A stretch of 64,000 nt of DNA, from the NCBI RefSeq assembly GCF_027409185.1, contig NC_084463.1:160061869-160125868 (forward strand), read 5' to 3'. Below, piece after piece: positions 58,408 to 64,000 of this stretch. Both the position numbers and the translations under genes were made by a program. The notes under the pieces are model-generated. The model was not told the DNA's origin. It saw only the letters and a list, made by a program, of their open reading frames with translations, and ran no database searches. Source of the DNA: Cynocephalus volans (lineage: Eukaryota > Chordata > Mammalia > Dermoptera > Cynocephalidae). How positions within the stretch are numbered: position 1 is the first letter of the stretch; each line of letters begins with the position of its first letter.

Positions 58408-59748
58408 CCAAAGCAATGCTGAGCAAAAAAAATAAAGCTGGAGGCATAACACTACCTGACTTTAAACTATACTACAAAGCTATAATAACCAAAACAGTAT
58501 GGTACTGGCATAAAAACAGACACACTGATCAATGGAATAGAATAGAGAATCCAGAAATCAACCCACACACCTACAGCCATCTGATCTTTGACAAAGGCAC
58601 CAAGCCTATACACTGGGGAAGAGACTGCCTCTTTAGCAAATGGTGCTGGGAGAACTGGATATCAATATGCAGGAGAATGAAACTAGACCCACACCTTTCA
58701 CCATACACCATACAAAGTCAATTCAAAATGGATTAAAGAATTAAATATACACCCTGAAACAATAAAACTTCTTAAAGAAAACATAGGAGAGACACTTCAG
58801 GAAGTAGGACTGGACACAGACTTCATGAATACGACCCCAAAAGCACGGGCAACCAAAGGAAAAATAAACAAATGGGACATGTCAAGTTTGAATTACTTTC
58901 TGGACATTTGAGTGGAGATGCTGTATGCCCAAGAGATCAGAATTCAGGGAAGCAGTCTGGGCTAGAAACAGAAATTTAGAATTCTTAGGCATACAGATAG
59001 GATTTACAGTAGGAGATGAGATGAGACCACTGGGGACTGAGTTCTGAGGTACTCTTTCATGTAGAGGTTGGGCAATGAAGAGGAATGAGCAAAAGAGTCT
59101 GAGAAGGATTGGCCAGAGAGATAGGAGGAAAAACAGACGAACATCTGGTATCCTAAAGTGTAAAAGGATCACACAACCTGACCTACACTTTGGAAAAACA
59201 GTGCCGACTGCTGTGGGGAGAATAAACTGGAGAGGGTCAAGGATCCAGTAGAGAGCCTGTTTGGAAGCTACTACAATATTCTAGGCAAGAGATTATTGTT
59301 TCAAGGCAGAGGCATGATCAACAGTGTCAGATACTGCTGATAGGTCAAGCAAGTTGAGGACTGAGGACTGACCGGTGGATTTAGCTCTGTGAGTGCCTGA
59401 TGACCATATTAAGAGCAGTATTGGAGCAAAAGCCTGATCGACTTGGGTTCAAGAAACGTGGGAGGAAAGAAATGGGAGACAGTGGTAACACAACTCTTTC
59501 AGGGATTTTTGCAGCAAAGGTAAGGAGGAAAGTAAGATAGTAGCTGGAGAAGAAGAGGGTTAAAGAAGGTTGTTGCTGTTGCTTGGTTAATAAGAGGCAA
59601 TTGCAGGAGTGATGGCCTTGAATGGGTGGGAAGGAATGAGTTCCCACGTGGCAGCTTTGGCCTTTGCTTGGAGCACAGACAGTTTATCCACATTACCTGG
59701 AGAGAATGCGGAGCACACAGGTGCATGGGGTAGGGACTTCGATTTTCT

Positions 59749-59930
59749 TTTCTTTTCTTTTCTTTTTTTTTATAAAAGATGACTGGTAAGGGGATCTTAA
59801 CCCTTGACTTGATGTTGTCAGCACCACGCTCACCCAGTGAGCAAACCGGCCATCCCTATATGGGATCTGAACCTGTGGCCTTGGTGTTATCAGCACCGCA
59901 CTCTCCCGAATGAGCCACAGGCCGGCCCCC
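59749..59930 (-). repeat. CYN-type SINE dimer, 16-bp TSD
   Basis: GGGACTTCGATTTTCT at 59733-59748 and, with one change, at 59931-59946. (TTTTC)n at the tail. Confidence 0.9.
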
Positions 59931-59999
59931 GGGACTTCAATTTTCTCAGTGAAATCGGAAGCCCACTCGGTCACCATCTTTTCAGATGTCTACTGGGCT

Positions 60000-60540
60000 C
60001 CTTCCCACCCTCCCTCCTTCACATCTTTGCTCAAATGTTACCTTCTCAAAGAGGCTGACCCAGCCCTGACCATTCTACTTAAAATCACACCCTCCAATCC
60101 AAATTCTTCTATCAGTCCCCCTACCCTGCTCTACTTTCTTTTCCAAAGCATTAATGTGTTCTATGACAGAGTTTCTCAACACAGGCACTAGTGACATTTA
60201 AGGCCAGGTAATTCTTTGTTGTTGGGGGCTGCCCTGTGTGTTGTAGGATCCGTGGCTTCTCCTCACTGGATGCCAGTAGCACACCTGCCCCAGTTGTGAC
60301 CACTAAAAATGTCTCCAGACATTGTCAAATGTCCTCTGGGGGGAAAAATAGCCCTGGTTGAGAACGAAAATTCTAGCATAGAATATAATTTACTTATTTG
60401 CTATTATCTGTCTCCTACCACCAAAACATAAGCTCCACAGGACAGGAAATATGTCTGTTTTGTTCACTGATATGTCCCATGTGCCTAGAACAGTGTCTGG
60501 CACATAATAGGTGTTGAATAAGTATTTGCTGAATAAATAT
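60000..60540 (+). repeat. L2 LINE 3' end with a MER5A-like insertion
   Basis: CTTTGCTCAAATGTTACCTTC, CTCCACAGGACAGGAAATATG and CAGTGTCTGGCACATAATAGG, ending AAGTATTTGCTGAATAAATA; interrupted at 60167-60370. Confidence 0.75.
60167..60370 (+). mobile_element. MER5A-like hAT non-autonomous DNA transposon
   Basis: Near-terminal inverted repeats: GAGTTTCTCAAC at the left and GGTTGAGAAC at the right. Internal GTAATTCTTTGTTGTTGGGG and ATGTCTCCAGACATTG blocks are typical of MER5A. Confidence 0.75.
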
Positions 60541-60578
60541 CTTTTTTTTTTTTTTTTTTTGGCAGCTGGCCAGTATGG
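60540..60578 (-). repeat. 39-bp severely truncated SINE with 14-bp TSD
   Basis: Only poly(T) and GGCAGCTGGCCAGTATGG remain. TTGCTGAATAAATA at 60526-60539 and 60579-60592 shows a genuine retrotransposition of the 3' end. Confidence 0.85.
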
Positions 60579-60837
60579 TTGCTGAATAAATAATACATGT
60601 GCAAAGGAGTGATTATATTGATTGACATGGAATTTAGGCTGGGTGGGGAGGGAAGAGTGTGGGACAGCAAAGGTGTGGCAAAATCAATGGACTGCAGGTT
60701 CCAATGGGGGCAACAGATGGTTGGTGTTGGGGTGCTAGAGTGAGCTGGAAAGATAGGGGTGTTGGTTAGAGGGTAGGATGCTTGAAATTGAGATTATGCA
60801 GAGGGGGCTGTCGTTATTGGCAATGAAAAGATCCAGA

Positions 60838-61143
60838 ACAGTGCTTCCAATAGAAAGATAACAAGAGCCACATAGTGAATTTTAGAATTTCTAGTAGCTA
60901 CATTAAAAACAGTAGAAAGACACAGGTGAGATCCATGTGAATATATTTTGTTTAATCAATATATCCAAAATGCTATTTCAACTTGTAATCAATATAAGAA
61001 TTATTAATGATCATTTACATTTCTTCACACTAAGTCTTTGAACTCTGGTGTGTATTTTACAGTCACGGTACATCTCCATTCAGGCTAGTCACGGTGCTCC
61101 ATAGCCACATGTGGCTGGTGGCTCCTGTACAGAACAGCATGGC
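60838..61143. mobile_element. Old non-autonomous DNA transposon, family not fixed
   Basis: AT-rich interior between AACAGTGCTTCCAATAGAAA at the left and TGTACAGAACAGCATGG at the right, with GAGCCACATAG and ATAGCCACATGTGGCTGG motifs. It resembles hAT-type MER repeats. Confidence 0.5.
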
Positions 61144-61884
61144 CCTCCAGTGACTGTGGGAGTAAGTGACTGAGGTGAGATAGAGGAAAAGATCATGGGA
61201 GAAGATGGGTCTAAGGAACTGAGAGGCCCAGCAGCTGGGTCATCTACATGTATATCGAAATCTCCAAGAACCTCTAAGAGACGGGAGGAGAATAGAGAGT
61301 GACAGCAAGGCCAGAAACAGATGATCAAGACGTGAGCCATCCGTGGGCTGGGAAATATCAAAAACAAACTAGGTGGTATGAGCTGATGACTTGAGTTCAG
61401 ACTTGAGAGTTTGAAAGGAGGAGGGAAGGAGAATGTGTGTAAGTGGTGATGAGGATGATGGAGGGTGCCTGCCCCACCTCCTCCAGGCTCAGACGCAGGA
61501 GGGAGTAGGAGGTGGGGGTGGGACAGCAGAGGTGACCTCAGGGAGAGCAAGGTTTCTGCTGACCACAAGGGATAAGGAACAGTTTGGAGAAGGGGATAAG
61601 GACCAAGAGGTTGCTGAAGATGGGCCATCAACTCCAGAGGGCACAGAAGACAGCTCTCAGGAGCTGAGGAGGGTAGAGATGGGGTCAGGAAAGGGGATGG
61701 CCAGAGCTGTGTGGAACCTGGATGACCCACAGGGATAGAGAGCAGAAGCTTCTGATGGCCTCAAGGCAGGGGTGGTGATTGGGAGCACGCTGTGAGCGTG
61801 AGAGCAGGGGTAGGGAAGGGCCTGAGGCTCCAACTTGGTTCCCACTGCTGGACACAAACAGGCCAGGAGAGGGTGGCCTTTCTT

Positions 61885-62051
61885 TTTTTCTTAAAAGATG
61901 ACCAGTAAGGGGATCTTAACCCTTGGCTTGGTGTTGTCAGCACCACACTCAGCCAGTGAGCGAACTGGCCATCCCTATATAGGGATCTGAACCTGTGGCC
62001 TTGGCATTTTCAGCACCGCACTCTCCCAAGTGAACCACGGGCCAGCCGTGG
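61885..62051 (-). repeat. CYN-type SINE dimer, 14-bp TSD
   Basis: GGGTGGCCTTTCTT at 61871-61884 and 62052-62065. Confidence 0.91.
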
Positions 62052-62171
62052 GGGTGGCCTTTCTTGACTCCGCCAATCTGTATATATGGGTATACATGGA
62101 ACACTTTAACATAAATTAACCTCATGAGGGAGAGGAGAAAGTCAAAGGGGAATTCAGCCACTAATTTTTTT

Positions 62172-62337
62172 TTTGTTTGTTTTTAAAGATGACTGGTAAG
62201 AGGATCTTAACCCTTGACTTGGTGTTGTCAGCACCACACTCACCCAGTGAGAAAACCAGCCATCCCTATATGGGATCCGAACCCGTGGCCTTGGTGTTAT
62301 CAGCACCACACTCTCCCGAGTGAGCCACAGGCCGGCC
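62172..62337 (-). repeat. CYN-type SINE dimer, 17-bp TSD
   Basis: CAGCCACTAATTTTTTT at 62155-62171 and 62338-62354. Confidence 0.91.
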
Positions 62338-62551
62338 CAGCCACTAATTTTTTTACAAAGACTATCTGTGTAGTATTGTAATTAAAATTTATTTAAAATG
62401 ACATCAACTAGGTAATACTCTTGACAAAAAAAGTGCAATTTGAACTTAATAAGGGAACAATCAGACAAATGCAAATTGTAGGTCATTTTACAAAAAAACT
62501 GGCCTGGACCCTTCAAAAATGTCAGAATCATGAAAGACAAGAAAAGGCGGA

Positions 62552-62640
62552 GTGCTGGCTGGTTAGCTCAGGTGGTTATAGGATGGTGTCGTAACACCAA
62601 GGTTAAGGGTTTGGATCCCCATACTGGCCAGCCACCAGGG
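62552..62640 (+). repeat. tRNA-Ile-derived SINE monomer
   Basis: GTGCTGGCTGGTTAGCTCAG ... AAGGGTTTGGATCCCC ... GGCCAGCCACC; tail replaced by a G-rich stretch. Confidence 0.86.
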
Positions 62641-62859
62641 GGAAAAAAGGGGGTGGGGGGAGGTAGGAACTGTTCCAGATTAAAGAAGACTAAAGAGACG
62701 TAACAACCAAATGTAAGGTTATGAGCTAGAGAATTGGATCCTCAATTTTTCAAAAATTCTGTAAAGAACATTTGTGACCCAATTGCATCAAAAATTGTGT
62801 GGTTTGAACAACAGAAATTTATTGTGTCACTGTTCTGGAGTATACAAGTTCAAGATCAA

Positions 62860-62951
62860 AGGCTGGCCTATTAGCTCAGTTGGTTAGGGTGCGGTGTTAG
62901 AACACCAAGGATGAGGGTTTGGATCCTGGTACTGGCCAGCCACAAAAAAAG
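62860..62951 (+). repeat. tRNA-Ile-derived SINE monomer, 14-bp TSD
   Basis: AAGTTCAAGATCAA at 62846-62859 and 62952-62965; well-kept A and B boxes. Confidence 0.9.
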
Positions 62952-63319
62952 AAGTTCAAGATCAAGGTATTGGCAGGGTTGGTTCCTTCCAAGGGCTGTA
63001 GGGAAAATCTGCTCTGTGCCTCTCTCCTGGCTTCTGGTGGTTTGCTGGCAATCTGTGGCATCCCTCGGAGCATCGCCCCAATCTCTGCTTTCATCTTAAC
63101 ATGGTATTCTATGTGTGTGTGTGTTCAAGTTTCCCCCCTTTTAAAGGACACTAGTCATATCGGATTATGGCCCACCCTAATGACCTAATTTTAACTAATT
63201 ACATCTTCAATGACCTTATTTCCAAAAAAGGTCATACTCTAAAAGTTATCTGCGGTTATGACTTCAACATGAATTTTGGGAGGTTCTTAGAACTGGGGTT
63301 TTTAGAGGTGGTGACACAG

Positions 63320-63416
63320 GGCTGGCCAAGTAGCTCAGTTGGTTAGAGTGCAGCCTTGTATTGCCGAGGTCACAGGTTTGTACACCCAGTATCAGCCAGC
63401 CCCCCCACCAAAAAAA
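63320..63416 (+). repeat. tRNA-Ile-derived SINE monomer
   Basis: GGCTGGCCAAGTAGCTCAGT ... GAGGTCACAGGTTTGTACACC ... CAGCCAGCCCCC and A tail. Confidence 0.83.
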
Positions 63417-63819
63417 GATGGGTGGGAGGGGGAGGGAGGAATCGGTAAAGGGACATGAAAATCAACTACATTGTATACTGATAAAATTTTTTTAAAAAAT
63501 AGAGAGGTGGTGATGCAGGAAGTTTCTAGGAAAGGCTGGACACCACGTGATTATTGCTGTTGCTGCTGCCACTGCTGCTCACGATCATTATTTTACCTTT
63601 TAATTCTCTTTTTTCCGCTTTTGCCAAATGCTTTGGCTCCAAGTTTCCTATGTGTAAATGTATATATTTATTTATTCTAGCTGTCAGGTGTTAAATGCCA
63701 AAGATTAGCTTTCCCCCCCAAAAAAAAGAATTTTGGGGAGGTTACAGCTGAACCCTTAACAGATTGTATATTAAATAACGTTAGAACAATATAACGATGG
63801 TTTCTGGTGGCTTTTTACT

Positions 63820-63915
63820 TTATTTATTTTGTGGCTCGCCAGCAAGGGGATCCAAACCCTTGACCTTGGTGTTATCAACACTGCACTCTAACCAGCTGAG
63901 CTAACTGGCAGTCCT
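63820..63915 (-). repeat. tRNA-Ile-derived SINE monomer
   Basis: Antisense: GTGGCTCGCCAGCAAGGGGA ... CTTGACCTTGGTGTTATC ... GAGCTAACTGGCAGTCC. Confidence 0.83.
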
Positions 63916-64000
63916 AGTGGCTTCTCATTCTTAAAAGATGCCTGTTGACATATTTAGGTGCGAAGTTCAATATGTCTGTAACATACTTTCAAATGGTTTA

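Larger units (their letters stand above)
56104..58876 (-). mobile_element. Twin-primed (5'-inverted) young L1, 14-bp TSD
   Basis: Identical ACATGTCAAGTTTG at 56090-56103 and 58877-58890. From poly(T) at 56104 to about 57330 the L1 3' end is antisense. From about 57330 to 58876 the adjoining upstream part of ORF2 runs in plus orientation. The two parts join end to end in L1 coordinates (...GKINKWD / [15 protein letters not shown]...), the signature of twin priming. A SINE sits inside at 57020-57198. Confidence 0.93.
53790..61700 (-). mobile_element. Long antisense L2 LINE, broken by later insertions
   Basis: The minus strand carries L2 pieces in order. Near 61200-61300 is an endonuclease-like stretch translating to LGDFDIHVDD. 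At 58900-59700 are reverse-transcriptase-region pieces. At 54380-54780 and 55590-55860 is more downstream sequence, and near 53800-53920 the L2 3' end (CAACAAATGG..., CAGGCACTCAGTTCTAGGCA). All coding is decayed. Assignment is from memory of the L2 consensus, not alignment. Confidence 0.6.
53391..64000. other. Region upstream of MEN1
   Basis: No host gene is supported. Almost all of it is repeats: an antisense L2 (53.8-61.7 kb) with later L1, SINE and DNA-transposon insertions, then more SINEs from 61.9 kb to the end. In human the next gene (CDC42BPG) lies about 12 kb upstream of MEN1, so it would fall beyond this window. Confidence 0.65.

Noticed and set aside
60838-61143. Naming this repeat as a specific MER family
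   Set aside because: Motifs suggest a hAT-type MER element, but without a library search I cannot tell which.

Overview
The window is nuclear DNA from a placental mammal. It carries a conserved block known from human 11q13: PYGM (5' end only), SF1, MAP4K2 and MEN1, all on the minus strand in that order. I assign it to a colugo (Dermoptera, most likely Galeopterus variegatus). About 30 SINE copies here are built from a tRNA-Ile-like unit, as monomers and as head-to-tail dimers, which matches the published description of dermopteran CYN SINEs. The species call is inference; the gene calls rest on splice-consistent protein reconstruction.

Layout. 1-1694: first three coding exons of PYGM, cut by the window edge. 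1.8-6.1 kb: PYGM-SF1 spacer. 6.1-20.2 kb: SF1, with 13 coding exons, a long proline-rich alternative first exon, and an alternative last exon inside its 3'UTR. 20.2-21.1 kb: CpG-rich SF1 promoter with five CCAAT boxes. 21-34 kb: transposon graveyard of tRNA SINEs, LTR elements and L1s, including a deeply nested insertion stack at 26-30.8 kb. 34.3-46.3 kb: MAP4K2, 32 coding exons giving an intact 819-residue GCK-family kinase. 46.7-52.7 kb: MEN1, nine coding exons giving a 610-residue menin. 53.1-53.4 kb: MEN1 promoter with four ZNF143-like elements. 53.8-64 kb: spacer built on an old antisense L2, broken by a twin-primed L1 and many SINEs.

The four genes are neighbours by synteny and do not form one pathway. 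PYGM mobilises muscle glycogen. SF1 recognises the intron branch point. MAP4K2 activates JNK/p38 signalling. Menin is a nuclear scaffold for KMT2 complexes. MAP4K2 and MEN1 lie within a few hundred bases of each other.

The reading frames of PYGM (visible part), MAP4K2 and MEN1 are intact. SF1 has one anomaly, an apparent extra base in an 11-base G run in its last exon, more likely a sequence error than a real mutation. I found no previously undescribed biological system. The most informative structures are the datable nested insertions and the SF1 alternative ends.
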